16,279 bases of DNA from Gammaproteobacteria bacterium (GTDB lineage: Bacteria > Pseudomonadota > Gammaproteobacteria > Steroidobacterales > MnTg04). Positions 6,837-15,183 of the stretch are shown piece by piece. Within the stretch, counting starts at the first letter, position 1; each line of letters opens with the position of its first letter. The notes under the pieces are model-generated. The model saw only the letters and a program-made list of their open reading frames with translations. It did not search any database and had not been told where the DNA came from. Made by a program: the position numbers and the translations under genes. Where the stretch lies: contig JAPUHG010000272.1 in the NCBI GenBank assembly GCA_027297845.1, positions 1 through 16,279 on the forward strand, in the 5' to 3' direction.

Positions 6837-7745
6837 CTAAGCAGGCACAAAAGTGTAGTGAAGGATGAGCCCGCCCAGCACGGCGGCGCCCACATAACGG
6901 TTGTGCAGAAACGCCTGGAAACAGGCAGCGGGCTTGCGGTCCCTGGTCAGAACCTGCTGCCAGGCAAACAGTAACGCGACCACAACAAGAGCCAGATTAA
7001 ACCAGCCCCCCAGTTCGCTACTGGTGCCGACGAGATACAAAGTCATCAGGCATAGCCCCTGGAATATGCCGATCCAGAAGCGGTCGAGATCGCCAAAAGC
7101 GATCGCTGTCGATTTGATGCCGATGCGCAGGTCATCCTTCTTGTCCACCATCGCGTATTGCGTATCGTAGGCGACCACCCAGGAAAGATTGGCGATGAAC
7201 AACAGCCAGGTGATCCGGGTGACTTCGCCAGTCTGAGCGGCGTAGGCCATCGGTATGCCCCAGGAAAAAGCGATCCCCAGGTAAAACTGCGGGAAGTTGG
7301 TAAAGCGTTTGAAAAACGGGTAGGCGGCGGCAATGGCTGCGGCCGGCATCGCCCACAGTAACGCCTGCAGGTCGAGCATCAAAACCAGGCCAAGCGCCAA
7401 CAGCGCCAGGCCACCGGCCAGCATCAAGGCTTCCTGCGGACTGATCCGACCCGCTGCCAGCGGGCGGTTCTTGGTTCTTTCTATATGCGGGTCTACTTTT
7501 CGATCTGCGTAGTCATTGATTACGCAACCCGCCGAGCGCATTAGGAAAACCCCGGCAACGAAAATGCTGAATATCCGTGGATTGGGCCGCCCTTCACCCG
7601 CCAGCCACAGCGCCCACAATGTCGGCCACAGCAATAACAACGTGCCGATGGGCTTATCCAGGCGCATCAGCAATGCATATTCTTTGAGTTGGGCCAGCCA
7701 CCATCGCCACTGGATCTGCGCCAGCCTCTCCATGGGCGTGCTCAT
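6837..7745 (-). CDS. ubiA: 4-hydroxybenzoate polyprenyltransferase UbiA
   Basis: UbiA attaches the polyprenyl tail to 4-hydroxybenzoate, the second committed step of ubiquinone synthesis, in the inner membrane. From the ATG at 7745 it has 302 residues. Both Mg-diphosphate motifs are present: NDYADRKVD at 77-85 and YDTQYAMVDKKDD at 193-205, embedded among about eight or nine transmembrane helices. The frame is open upstream to 7802, but that part lies inside ubiC. The chosen ATG shares one base with the ubiC stop (TAATG), which is strong evidence of coupled translation. A later ATG at 7733 is possible. It takes the product of UbiC directly and is the last gene of the minus-strand run; the permease converges on it with no clear terminator between. 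Confidence 0.95.
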   Translation of the reverse strand: MSTPMERLAQIQWRWWLAQLKEYALLMRLDKPIGTLLLLWPTLWALWLAGEGRPNPRIFSIFVAGVFLMRSAGCVINDYADRKVDPHIERTKNRPLAAGRISPQEALMLAGGLALLALGLVLMLDLQALLWAMPAAAIAAAYPFFKRFTNFPQFYLGIAFSWGIPMAYAAQTGEVTRITWLLFIANLSWVVAYDTQYAMVDKKDDLRIGIKSTAIAFGDLDRFWIGIFQGLCLMTLYLVGTSSELGGWFNLALVVVALLFAWQQVLTRDRKPAACFQAFLHNRYVGAAVLGGLILHYTFVPA

Positions 7746-8311
7746 TAGCCGCGGCTTTCCTGGCACAGGCATATCGACGGCAGAAACACTTCGCAAACCC
7801 AAAGAGGATGATCGTCGAGACGAAATTCGGAGCGCCGCGTATACAAAACCGGCGGGGTCTCCGCGCCCGGGGGCAACGCAGCAGCATATAACGGTTGTCC
7901 GGGACTGACTTTCGCGAAACTAAAACCGCTGCGTTTCATGTTGGCCTTCTCTGCCAGCGTCTCTCCCAGCGGATTTTCCTCGAGCTGGCCCAGCCATGGA
8001 TAGGCCGACAAGGTGATCGCGGGGATCAGGCTGCGCGCGAAAATCGTTCGCAACGGGCCGCACTCGAGCGATACCTCGCGGCACAATCCACCGCCGTCTA
8101 ATTCATCCGCTGTCACCGGCCTTTCGGCAAGCAAGCGCAGACGAAACCCCGGGCCGCAACATTTTTTCATCCGCCGCGTCAGCATGCCGCCGGAATCAAG
8201 CCAGCTTCTCAGGCCGGTCGGCACCTGGTCCATGGGGAATTCGCCGGCGCGCAACCACTGCGATGCTGCGTAATCGGGTACCGCGATTTTGTTTGCCAGA
8301 TCCCTGTCCAC
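7745..8311 (-). CDS. ubiC: chorismate--pyruvate lyase UbiC
   Basis: UbiC removes pyruvate from chorismate to give 4-hydroxybenzoate, the aromatic precursor of ubiquinone, in the cytoplasm. The 188 residues align by eye with E. coli UbiC. SWLDSGGMLTRRM at 36-48 matches the SMTKR region. R78 (CREVSL) and R93 (FARSLIP) match the two substrate-binding arginines, and E174 in CEVFLP matches the catalytic Glu. The start is a GTG at 8311. An ATG at 8233 would shorten the N-terminus by 26 residues but leave very little before the conserved part. It lies 95 nt after recG on the same strand. A hairpin and a TACAAT hexamer in that gap may allow separate expression. Confidence 0.93.
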   Translation of the reverse strand: MDRDLANKIAVPDYAASQWLRAGEFPMDQVPTGLRSWLDSGGMLTRRMKKCCGPGFRLRLLAERPVTADELDGGGLCREVSLECGPLRTIFARSLIPAITLSAYPWLGQLEENPLGETLAEKANMKRSGFSFAKVSPGQPLYAAALPPGAETPPVLYTRRSEFRLDDHPLWVCEVFLPSICLCQESRG

Positions 8312-8325
8312 TGCGTATCCATTTT

Positions 8326-8346
8326 GACCGGCTTGGCTGCCGGGTC
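8326..8346 (-). other. inverted repeat between recG and ubiC
   Basis: GACCGGC (8326-8332) and GCCGGGTC (8339-8346) pair over seven bases with one bulged G and a 6-nt loop. On the minus strand no T-run follows, so it is not a standard terminator. It ends about 15 nt before the ubiC GTG and could lie in the ubiC leader. Just upstream on the minus strand, TACAAT (8355-8350) is a possible -10 element with only a poor -35. Confidence 0.3.
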
Positions 8347-8406
8347 CTCATTGTAAGTCGTGCGGCGTGCCTGAGCATACCGCCTTTTGTATCAACCGTT
8401 ACTGTT

Positions 8407-10488
8407 TCAGACTTTTCCGAAGCGGCCGGCCTCGCCGATCCACCGCTCGATCAGGCCGGCGACAGCATCCGGCCGCTCCTTCAACATAAACGTCGCCGTC
8501 TTGTGCACCTCGGGCAACAGATCGGCATCACGCATCAAATCGGCGATTCGCATTTGCATTAGCCCGGTCTGCTTGATGCCCAGCAACTCGCCGGGTCCGC
8601 GCAAATCGAGATCTGCCTGCGCAACCTTGAACCCGTCATTGGTTTCGCGAAGTACCGCGAGCCGTTGTTTTGCCAGATCGCTTAGCGGAGGCTTGTAGAG
8701 CAACAGGCAACTGCTTTGTTCGCCGCCGCGGCCAACCCGGCCGCGCAACTGATGCAGCTGCGCCAGGCCCATGCGCTCGGCATTTTCGATGATCATCATG
8801 CTGGCGTTCGGTACATCGACGCCGACTTCGACAACCGTGGTGGCAATCAGCAGGTCGATCTCGCCACTTTTGAACGCCTGCATGACTCGGTGTTTGTCTT
8901 TCGATTTCATGCGCCCATGGACCAGGCCAAGCGACAATTCGGGCAACGCTTCCGCCAGCATATTGGCGGTTTTCTCCGCCGCCTCGTAGTCCAGTACCTC
9001 GGATTCTTCGATCAATGGACAGACCCAGTACGCCTGCTGGCCGGCCAGGCAGGCGTCTCGAATACTGGTTACCAGCTCATGCCGCCTGGACTCGGGCATG
9101 GCGACGGTGGTCACCGGTTTGCGGCCTGGCGGCAATTCGTCGATCACCGATACATCGAGATCCGCATAGGCGGTCATGGCTAAGGTCCTGGGTATCGGCG
9201 TTGCGGTCATGATCAGCTGGTGTGGGCAGCGGCCCTCGCGATCGCCCTTTTCCCGTAGCGCCAGCCGCTGGTGGACCCCAAAACGGTGCTGCTCATCGAC
9301 GACGACGAGCGCCAGGTGATCGAAGGTGACGCTTTCCTGGAAAAGCGCATGGGTGCCGACGACGATCCGGGCCCGGCCATCCGCGATTCTTTGCAGGAGT
9401 TGTTGCCGTGCTTTGCCGGTTATCTTGCCGGTTAGCAAGGCAACTTCCTGACCCAACGGCTCGAACCACTGGCGAAAATTTTCGGCGTGTTGCTCGGCAA
9501 GCAGCTCGGTCGGCGCCATGATCGCGGTTTGCCTGTTGCAAGCGGCGGCACAGACGGTTGCTGCTGCCGCTACCACCGTCTTTCCCGAACCGACATCACC
9601 CTGCACCAGGCGCATCATGGGCTGTTCTTCCGCCAGGTCCTCGAGCAGTTCCGCGATCACCCGTTGTTGCGCTCCGGTCAGCGCGTAGGGTAATGAGCCA
9701 ATGAAATCAGGAACTGCCCCTGCAGTGTCTACCAGCGCCACCGCCGGTTCGTCGCGGGTTTTACTGCGCAGCTTGCGTAGACTCAGATGCTGGGCCAGCA
9801 GCTCTTCAAACGCCATTCTTCGCTGCGCCGGGTGTCTGCCCTCCTGTATTGCCTTAAGGTCAGTGTCTGCCGGTGGTCGATGCAGCAGGGTTACCGCTTC
9901 CAGCAACCCGGGAAAGCCCATGGCTTTCAGGATTCTGTCCGGCAGCCACTCATCCAGGCCGTCAGCGGAGACCAGTCCCAGGGCCTGGCGGGTCAGATTC
10001 CTCAGCCTGCCCTGCTGCAGTCCTTCGGTGGCTGGATAAACGGGGGTCAGCGTATCGTCGGCTGCCAGATCGGTATCGGTGGGGAAGCGATATTCAGGAT
10101 GCACCATTTGCAAACCACCGGTGCCCGGGCGGGCTTCACCAAAACAGCGAATGCGCTTGCCACGGGCGAGACCATTCTGCTGAGCCCGAGAGAAGTGAAA
10201 AAACCTCAGAGTCAGGCCGCCGGTGCCATCGTTGATTTTACAAAGCAGGTTTCGGCGGCCGCGATAGGCGACCTCGGTCAACTGAATTTCGCCTTCCACA
10301 ACAGCGCGCTGGCCAGGGCGCAGGCTGCCGATCGGAACAATCCGCGTGCGATCTTCGTAACGCAATGGCAGCAGGAACAGCAGGTCTTGGACGCAGAGAA
10401 TTCCCAGTTTTTCGAGGCGAGCGGCAAGCTGCGGGCCGACGCCATGCAGTTGTTGCACGGCGGCCTGCTCGATGGGTTTATTGCTCAC
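8407..10488 (-). CDS. recG: ATP-dependent DNA helicase RecG
   Basis: RecG is a double-stranded DNA translocase that regresses stalled forks and processes D-loops, R-loops and Holliday junctions. The 693 residues match the usual length. The N-terminal wedge/OB-fold domain includes LPLRYEDRT near 40-47. The helicase core has Walker A GDVGSGKT at 297-304, the DEQH box in VVVDEQHRFGVHQR (398-401), TATPIPRTLAM around 428-438, and motif VI QLRGRVGRGGEQS, followed by the RecG C-terminal region. The start is GTG at 10488; translation probably couples to ridA, whose stop is only 12 nt upstream. The trmH gene found before recG in E. coli is absent here. Confidence 0.97.
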   Translation of the reverse strand: MSNKPIEQAAVQQLHGVGPQLAARLEKLGILCVQDLLFLLPLRYEDRTRIVPIGSLRPGQRAVVEGEIQLTEVAYRGRRNLLCKINDGTGGLTLRFFHFSRAQQNGLARGKRIRCFGEARPGTGGLQMVHPEYRFPTDTDLAADDTLTPVYPATEGLQQGRLRNLTRQALGLVSADGLDEWLPDRILKAMGFPGLLEAVTLLHRPPADTDLKAIQEGRHPAQRRMAFEELLAQHLSLRKLRSKTRDEPAVALVDTAGAVPDFIGSLPYALTGAQQRVIAELLEDLAEEQPMMRLVQGDVGSGKTVVAAAATVCAAACNRQTAIMAPTELLAEQHAENFRQWFEPLGQEVALLTGKITGKARQQLLQRIADGRARIVVGTHALFQESVTFDHLALVVVDEQHRFGVHQRLALREKGDREGRCPHQLIMTATPIPRTLAMTAYADLDVSVIDELPPGRKPVTTVAMPESRRHELVTSIRDACLAGQQAYWVCPLIEESEVLDYEAAEKTANMLAEALPELSLGLVHGRMKSKDKHRVMQAFKSGEIDLLIATTVVEVGVDVPNASMMIIENAERMGLAQLHQLRGRVGRGGEQSSCLLLYKPPLSDLAKQRLAVLRETNDGFKVAQADLDLRGPGELLGIKQTGLMQMRIADLMRDADLLPEVHKTATFMLKERPDAVAGLIERWIGEAGRFGKV

Positions 10489-10500
10489 GTGCTCAGCGGT

Positions 10501-10881
10501 TCACAATACCAAGATGGCGTCCATTTCGACTTCCGCGCCCCTTGGCAACGCGGCGACACCGATGGCTGCCCGGGCTGGATAGGGCTCGCTAAAATAGCTT
10601 GCCATGATCTTGTTAACGCTGTCGAAGCAGGCAAGATCGGTCAAAAATACGTTCAGTTTTACGATCTCGTCCAGTGAGCCGCCGGCAGCCTCACACACGG
10701 CTTTGAGGTTACTGAACACCTGGTGGATGCATGCCTCGATATCGCCATCCAGCATTTCCATGGTTTCCGGCACCAATGGCACCTGCCCGGACAGGTAAAC
10801 CGTATTGCCGGCCTGCATAGCCTGGCTATAGGTGCCTATTGCCGCGGGCGCATTGTTTGTGCTGATCGATTTGCGTGGCAT
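10501..10881 (-). CDS. ridA: RidA-family enamine/imine deaminase
   Basis: RidA hydrolyses reactive enamines and imines such as 2-aminoacrylate, released by PLP enzymes, and so protects metabolism. The 126 residues match the family. YSQAMQAGNTVYLSGQVPL at 18-36 is the conserved N-terminal block. R104 in YPARAAIGVAALPRGAEVEMD binds the carboxylate of the imine, and E119 activates the attacking water, so the active set looks complete. The ATG at 10881 has a GGAAG ribosome site. It lies between spoT (42 nt before) and recG (12 nt after) and is presumably cotranscribed with them. Confidence 0.95.
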   Translation of the reverse strand: MPRKSISTNNAPAAIGTYSQAMQAGNTVYLSGQVPLVPETMEMLDGDIEACIHQVFSNLKAVCEAAGGSLDEIVKLNVFLTDLACFDSVNKIMASYFSEPYPARAAIGVAALPRGAEVEMDAILVL

Positions 10882-10923
10882 GCGTCTTCCTTACAAGCGG
10901 ATAAATCGATTTCAGGTAGCGTG

Positions 10924-13074
10924 TCAGGCGCAGCTGCGAGTGACGCTAAGCACATCGGGCATGCCGCGGATGCTTCTCATTACCTGGACCAGTTGAATGC
11001 GGTCGGCTACCTGTAAATGAAAAATCAAGGTGACCGTCTTCTCGTCTCTTTCGACGACCGATACAGAGTCTATATTACTGTGCGTTTCTGCGATATTCGC
11101 TGCGACGGCGGCCAGCACGCCGGTCTTGTTGTTGACATCGGCACGCAGTTCGACCATCGACTGACGCTTGACATTGTCTTTCCAGTTTACCGAGATCCAC
11201 TTGTCCGGCTGTTTTCTGTATTCCGTCAGGTTGCCACAGGTGTCGCGGTGAATGACGATGCCTCGTCCCGAACTGAGAAAGCCGATTATCGAATCGCCCG
11301 GCACCGGGTAGCAACAGCGCGCATAACTGACCACCACGCCCTCGGTGCCTTCTATGGCCAGCGGCGCGGGCTCTCTTTTTTCCGTTCCTTCCGTCCGGCC
11401 AACCAGTCGCCTGGCGATCAGTGGTGCCAAGTGCTTACCCAGCCCGATCCCCTCGTACAAGGCTTTCTGATCGGGGAGATTGAGTTCCTCGAGCAGAATC
11501 TTCATTTCCCTGGTCGATGCGTTGCGTATTTTCTTGTTGAACTCACCCATCGCCTGGGCCAGCAGGCGTTTACCCAGGTCGATCGCCTCGCCTCGCTTGA
11601 GGTTTTTCAGATATTGCCGGATCGCGCTGCGCGCTTTTGCGGTGGCGACAAAATTGACCCAGGCGGGATTGGGCCGTGCCCCTTTTGCGGTGATGATCTC
11701 AACCGTCTGGCCATTCAGCAGCGGCGTGCGCAGCGGCACCATTCGCCGGTCGACCTTGGCGGCAACGCAGCGATTACCGACATCGGTGTGCACGGCATAA
11801 GCGAAATCGACAGCTGTCGAACCCATTGGCAGGCGCATGATGTCGCCACGTGGCGTGAAGACATAGACCTTGTCGGGAAACAGATCGACCCTGACGGTCT
11901 CTAGGAACTCTTCGGAATCGTCATCCTGTTCGAGTTCCACGAGTCGTGCCAGCCATTCGCGGGCGCTCGCGTTTGCGGATTCATTGCTCGAGTCACCGGA
12001 CTTGTACAGCCAGTGTGCGGCGATGCCCGATTCAGCCACCCTGTCCATGTCGATGGTTCGTATCTGAACTTCCAGGGGGGTGCCATCCGGGCCGAACAAA
12101 GTCGTGTGCAGGGACTGATAGCCATTGATTCGCGGTATCGCAATGTAATCCTTGAAGCGTCCGGGCATGGGCTTGTACAGGCGATGCACCAAGCCGAGTA
12201 CGCGATAACAGGTATCGATATCGTCGACGATGATTCTGAACCCGAACATGTCGACGATTTCGCCCAGTGGGCGTCCCTTGTGTCGCATTTTCCGGTAGAT
12301 GCTGTACATGTGTTTTTCGCGGCCGCCGACATCCGCGACTATTTTCAGTTCATCGAGCGCCTCTGACAGGCGCTGTGATATTTTTTTGACCAGTTGTTTG
12401 TGATTGCCCAGGGCTTTCTTTAGTGCTTTCTCGATGACCCGGTAGCGATACGGGTACAGATTGCGAAAACCGAGATCCTCCAGTTCCAGCCTGATGCTGT
12501 TAATGCCGAGGCGATTGGCAATCGGTGCGTAAATATCGAGGGTCTCGCGAGCAATCCGCCTGCGTTTGACCGGCGGCATGGAGCCCAGGGTGCGCATATT
12601 GTGGGTTCGATCCGCCAGCTTGATCATGATGACCCGGATGTCCTCGGCCATCGCCAGCAACATCTTGCGGAAACTTTCCGCCTGGGCCTGTTGCCTGCTG
12701 TGAAACTGGAGTTGATCCAGCTTGCTGACCCCGTCGACCAGGTCGGCGACTTCCTTGCCGAAATGCTCCTCGAGCTGATCTTTTGCGGTCGATGTGTCTT
12801 CGATGACATCGTGCAGAATCGCGGCGATGATCGTCTGCGCGTCCATCCGCTGTTCTGCGAGTATGGTGGCGACTGCTACCGGGTGACTGATATAAGGAGC
12901 GCCGGACGCACGCTTCTGCCCTTCATGAGCAGAAGCGCCAAACCGGTACGCTTCCATGATGTTGTCAATCGTATCGGGGCTGGTGTACGCCTCGAGCTGG
13001 GTCAGGAGCTGATTAACGCCTGTTGCACGCTTCCCCTTTGGCAGTCTGCCAAGTATAGAAGCGGCGTAGTCCAT
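10924..13074 (-). CDS. spoT: bifunctional (p)ppGpp synthetase/3'-pyrophosphohydrolase SpoT
   Basis: This is a long RelA/SpoT homologue of 716 residues that makes and degrades the stringent-response alarmone. The hydrolase HD domain is complete by eye: H50, H64, the HDVIED motif at 88-93 and DRTHN at 155-159. The synthetase domain keeps D275 (VDMFGFR), the RFKDYIAIPRINGYQSLHT block (306-324) and E335 in LEVQIRT, so both activities look possible. A TGS domain follows at about 400-462 and an ACT domain in the last 70 residues. It sits 22 nt after rpoZ, whose product forms part of a ppGpp site on RNA polymerase in E. coli. Whether a separate RelA exists cannot be told from here. Confidence 0.97.
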   Translation of the reverse strand: MDYAASILGRLPKGKRATGVNQLLTQLEAYTSPDTIDNIMEAYRFGASAHEGQKRASGAPYISHPVAVATILAEQRMDAQTIIAAILHDVIEDTSTAKDQLEEHFGKEVADLVDGVSKLDQLQFHSRQQAQAESFRKMLLAMAEDIRVIMIKLADRTHNMRTLGSMPPVKRRRIARETLDIYAPIANRLGINSIRLELEDLGFRNLYPYRYRVIEKALKKALGNHKQLVKKISQRLSEALDELKIVADVGGREKHMYSIYRKMRHKGRPLGEIVDMFGFRIIVDDIDTCYRVLGLVHRLYKPMPGRFKDYIAIPRINGYQSLHTTLFGPDGTPLEVQIRTIDMDRVAESGIAAHWLYKSGDSSNESANASAREWLARLVELEQDDDSEEFLETVRVDLFPDKVYVFTPRGDIMRLPMGSTAVDFAYAVHTDVGNRCVAAKVDRRMVPLRTPLLNGQTVEIITAKGARPNPAWVNFVATAKARSAIRQYLKNLKRGEAIDLGKRLLAQAMGEFNKKIRNASTREMKILLEELNLPDQKALYEGIGLGKHLAPLIARRLVGRTEGTEKREPAPLAIEGTEGVVVSYARCCYPVPGDSIIGFLSSGRGIVIHRDTCGNLTEYRKQPDKWISVNWKDNVKRQSMVELRADVNNKTGVLAAVAANIAETHSNIDSVSVVERDEKTVTLIFHLQVADRIQLVQVMRSIRGMPDVLSVTRSCA

Positions 13075-13096
13075 GTCAGCGACTGAACGCTATCGC

Positions 13097-13372
13097 TCAG
13101 ATTCCCGCAATGGTCGGGGGCGGGCTGGAGTCATCGGCGGTAATTTCCGCCAGCAGTTCTTCGTCCTGCGGATCCAGCTCATCCAGGATTTCGGGGCCGA
13201 CGTGGCCGGCTGCTATCTCGCGCAGGGCCATAACCGTGGGCTTGTCGTTTTCCCATTCCAGGGAAGCTTCTGCGCCATTTGCCAGGCGCCTTGCTCTGGC
13301 TGCTGCAATCAGTACCAGATCAAACATGTTGTCCACATTTTGCAGACAATCCTCAACCGTAATCCGTGCCAT
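13097..13372 (-). CDS. rpoZ: DNA-directed RNA polymerase subunit omega
   Basis: Omega helps assemble RNA polymerase by chaperoning beta-prime and contributes to one ppGpp-binding site. The 91 residues equal the E. coli length. MARITVEDCLQNVDNMFDLV at the start, the AAARARRLANG helix and KPTVMALREIAAG (about 44-56) are diagnostic. The tail is acidic and then proline-rich, as in many gammaproteobacteria. An AGAGGA ribosome site precedes the ATG. It lies between gmk (101-nt gap containing a hairpin) and spoT. Confidence 0.96.
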   Translation of the reverse strand: MARITVEDCLQNVDNMFDLVLIAAARARRLANGAEASLEWENDKPTVMALREIAAGHVGPEILDELDPQDEELLAEITADDSSPPPTIAGI

Positions 13373-13424
13373 CAGGGTCCTCTATGAGCGTTACATTGCT
13401 AAAAAGCGGCCTATCAGTTTACTA

Positions 13425-13450
13425 GAAAACGCAAGGGCTGCGCCAGCCTT
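13425..13450 (-). terminator. weak terminator or attenuator between gmk and rpoZ
   Basis: On the minus strand AAGGCTG and CAGCCCTT pair around a GCG loop (hairpin 13433-13450, one bulged C), and TTTT follows four bases later (to 13425). It lies about 24 nt after the gmk stop. The stem is short and the T-run brief, so it may only reduce readthrough into rpoZ-spoT. Confidence 0.3.
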
Positions 13451-13473
13451 AGTGAAAAATACAGGCCGGGGGG

Positions 13474-14100
13474 TTACTCGCCAAGAAGATCGCTGACCAG
13501 ATCCTTGAGCCGCGCCCGGTTTTTGCGATACCGGCCGCCATTACCGGAGACTATTTCTCGCAATTCGTCGACCGCTGTGTCGAACTCGTCATTGACAACG
13601 ATGTAATCGAACTCATCCCAGTGGCTCATGTCTGCGACGGAGTCGGCCAGGCGTCTCTTGATCACCTCATCGCTATCCGTACTGCGCTCTCGCAAGCGGG
13701 ATTCCAGCGCCTGGCGGGTCGGCGGGAGTATGAAAATGCTCTCGCTGTCAGGCATGATTTCCCTGACCTGGCTTGCCCCCTGCCAGTCTATTTCGAGTAC
13801 GACGTTGAGTTTGTTCTGACGCAGCGAGGCCACATCCTTCCTCGCGGTACCATAGGAGTGATCGAAGACACGCGCGTGTTCCAGGAACTCGCCAGCGCCG
13901 ACCATCTTCTGAAATTCACTGTCCGTGACGAAGCGGTAGTCCACCCCTTCTTGTTCCTTCTCGCGCTTCGTTCGCGTCGTATAGGAAATCGAAACGACGG
14001 TGTTTGGGACCTGCTCCAGTATGGCGCGCAGCAGGCTGGTCTTGCCCGCACCTGACGGAGCCGCAACGACATACAACCGGCCGATGTCTTTAGCCGTCAT
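13474..14100 (-). CDS. gmk: guanylate kinase
   Basis: Gmk phosphorylates GMP to GDP with ATP, feeding GTP and (p)ppGpp synthesis. The 208 residues match the family. The P-loop APSGAGKTS is at 14-22. The GMP-binding segment follows as SISYTTRTKREKEQEGVDYRF (about 38-58), then VLEIDWQGA for the second nucleotide region and the lid around RLRERSTDSDEVIKRRL. Its ATG overlaps the yicC stop by four bases (ATGA), so translation is coupled. Confidence 0.97.
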   Translation of the reverse strand: MTAKDIGRLYVVAAPSGAGKTSLLRAILEQVPNTVVSISYTTRTKREKEQEGVDYRFVTDSEFQKMVGAGEFLEHARVFDHSYGTARKDVASLRQNKLNVVLEIDWQGASQVREIMPDSESIFILPPTRQALESRLRERSTDSDEVIKRRLADSVADMSHWDEFDYIVVNDEFDTAVDELREIVSGNGGRYRKNRARLKDLVSDLLGE

Positions 14101-14963
14101 TCTACGTTCTGGATTTGTTCGCGCATCTGCTCGATCAGGACCTTGAGCTCGACTGCCGCGCGAGTGACTTCCGTGTCCTGTGATTTGGAACTCAGCGTGT
14201 TCGCCTCCCGGTTCAGTTCCTGCATCAGAAAATCCAGGCGACGGCCAACCGGGTCACGGCGCTCGACCGCACTGCGCACTTCCGTCAAATGGCTGCTGAG
14301 CCGATCCATTTCCTCGTCCACATCAAATTTTTGCGCGAGCATGGCTATTTCAATTTCAATCCGGTCGTTGTCGATTTCGTCAGTGAGCTGTGCAATACGG
14401 TCACTTAGTCGCTTGCGCAGACTCTCCATGACGTCAGGCATCTTCTCGCGCACGAACAGCACGATTTCGTCCATGGCCTCGCAACGGGCGGTCAGCATGT
14501 CACGAATGCGTTCGCCTTCCGCCGCGCGGTTCTGTGAGAGTTGCGCGAGCGTTTCCTGGAGAAGCCCGGTTGCGGCTTTTTGCAATGGCTCCGGGTCCTT
14601 CTCCGGTTCGCCGAGTAATCCAGGCCAGCGCAATATCTCAAGTTGATTCGGAGCCGCCGCGGATGGCAGTTTTTTCGCTATTTCGCTCGCGTGGGCAATC
14701 AGCTGGTCCAGTACCTGGGCATTGATGTTTAGCTGGCCGGCTGTTCCGGGCAAGGTGGTCAGCCTGAGTCCGCACTCGACTTTGCCGCGCTTGAGAGTCG
14801 CTGAGACCTGGGTCCTGAAACCGGGTTCCATGCTGCGAAATTCCTCAGGCATGCGAAATCCCAGATCGAGATAGCGATGATTGACCGAGCGTAATTCCCA
14901 GCTCAGGTTGCCATACTCTGTTGTTCGTTCAAGCCGGGCGTAGCCGGTCATGCTGCGTATCAT
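14097..14963 (-). CDS. yicC: YicC-family endoribonuclease
   Basis: The 288-residue protein begins with MIRSMTGYARLE, typical of YicC, and contains ELRSVNHRYLDLGFRMPEE near 24-42. Its C-terminal DUF1732 domain ends with the signature RLDFLMQELNREANTLSSKS. Members have been reported to act as endoribonucleases; E. coli YicC affects small-RNA decay. The ATG at 14963 has AGGAAG upstream at slightly long spacing. It is first in the minus-strand run and overlaps gmk. Its neighbour across the divergent promoter region leads to rph, another RNA-processing gene, as in many gammaproteobacteria. Confidence 0.95.
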   Translation of the reverse strand: MIRSMTGYARLERTTEYGNLSWELRSVNHRYLDLGFRMPEEFRSMEPGFRTQVSATLKRGKVECGLRLTTLPGTAGQLNINAQVLDQLIAHASEIAKKLPSAAAPNQLEILRWPGLLGEPEKDPEPLQKAATGLLQETLAQLSQNRAAEGERIRDMLTARCEAMDEIVLFVREKMPDVMESLRKRLSDRIAQLTDEIDNDRIEIEIAMLAQKFDVDEEMDRLSSHLTEVRSAVERRDPVGRRLDFLMQELNREANTLSSKSQDTEVTRAAVELKVLIEQMREQIQNVE

Positions 14964-14995
14964 TGCCTGATCTTCCTTTTATCAGGTATTTCCCG

Positions 14996-15026
14996 ATCTT
15001 ACCTTTGTCTGGCGAGCCGTTTACAA
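14996..15026 (-). promoter_or_regulatory. candidate promoter for yicC-gmk
   Basis: On the minus strand TTGTAA (15026-15021) and TAAGAT (15001-14996) are separated by 19 nt, which is longer than ideal. The -35 overlaps, on the other strand, the -35 of the candidate PP2C promoter, so the two transcripts would start back to back. This is assigned by eye and weak. Confidence 0.25.
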
Positions 15027-15049
15027 TGAGGACCGCTTTTTTTTGTTAT
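15020..15049 (+). promoter_or_regulatory. candidate promoter for the PP2C gene
   Basis: TTTACA (15020-15025) and TGTTAT (15044-15049) are separated by 18 nt, including a run of eight T. This would give a leader of about 125 nt before the PP2C ATG, containing two hairpins. Each hexamer is only an approximate match. Confidence 0.3.
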
Positions 15050-15097
15050 CTCCCAGTCGGAAGCGGGAGCACAAAACGATGCGAGTTTACCAGATGC

Positions 15098-15156
15098 GGG
15101 AATCGTCAGCTTGACGATCCCGGTTACCGGTGTCGGCCGGTTTGCTGAGGGCCGAC
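15098..15156 (+). promoter_or_regulatory. tandem hairpins in the PP2C 5' leader
   Basis: Hairpin 1 (15098-15121) pairs GGGAATCGTC with GACGATCCC over nine bases with one bulged A and a 5-nt loop. Hairpin 2 (15132-15156) pairs GTCGGCC with GGCCGAC perfectly around an 11-nt loop. No T-run follows either, so they are not simple terminators. Hairpin 2 ends 18 nt before the AAGGAA ribosome site. Confidence 0.4.
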
Positions 15157-15183
15157 GCTACCGCAATAGTCAGTAAGGAACTC

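Noticed and set aside
7746..7802. Longer UbiA start at 7802
   Set aside because: It would overlap ubiC by 58 nt; the TAATG junction at 7743-7747 and family length favour 7745.
9787..10677. Long plus-strand open frame of 296 codons opposite recG and ridA
   Set aside because: It is antisense to two clearly conserved genes and its translation has no recognisable domain; such frames are common opposite GC-rich coding sequence.
11017..11904. Long plus-strand open frame of 295 codons opposite spoT
   Set aside because: Shadow of spoT; no family resemblance and no ribosome site.
15130..15183. N-terminal extension of the PP2C protein from 15130
   Set aside because: It overlaps the second hairpin and has no ribosome site, whereas ATG 15184 has AAGGAA at good spacing and starts just before the first PP2C motif.
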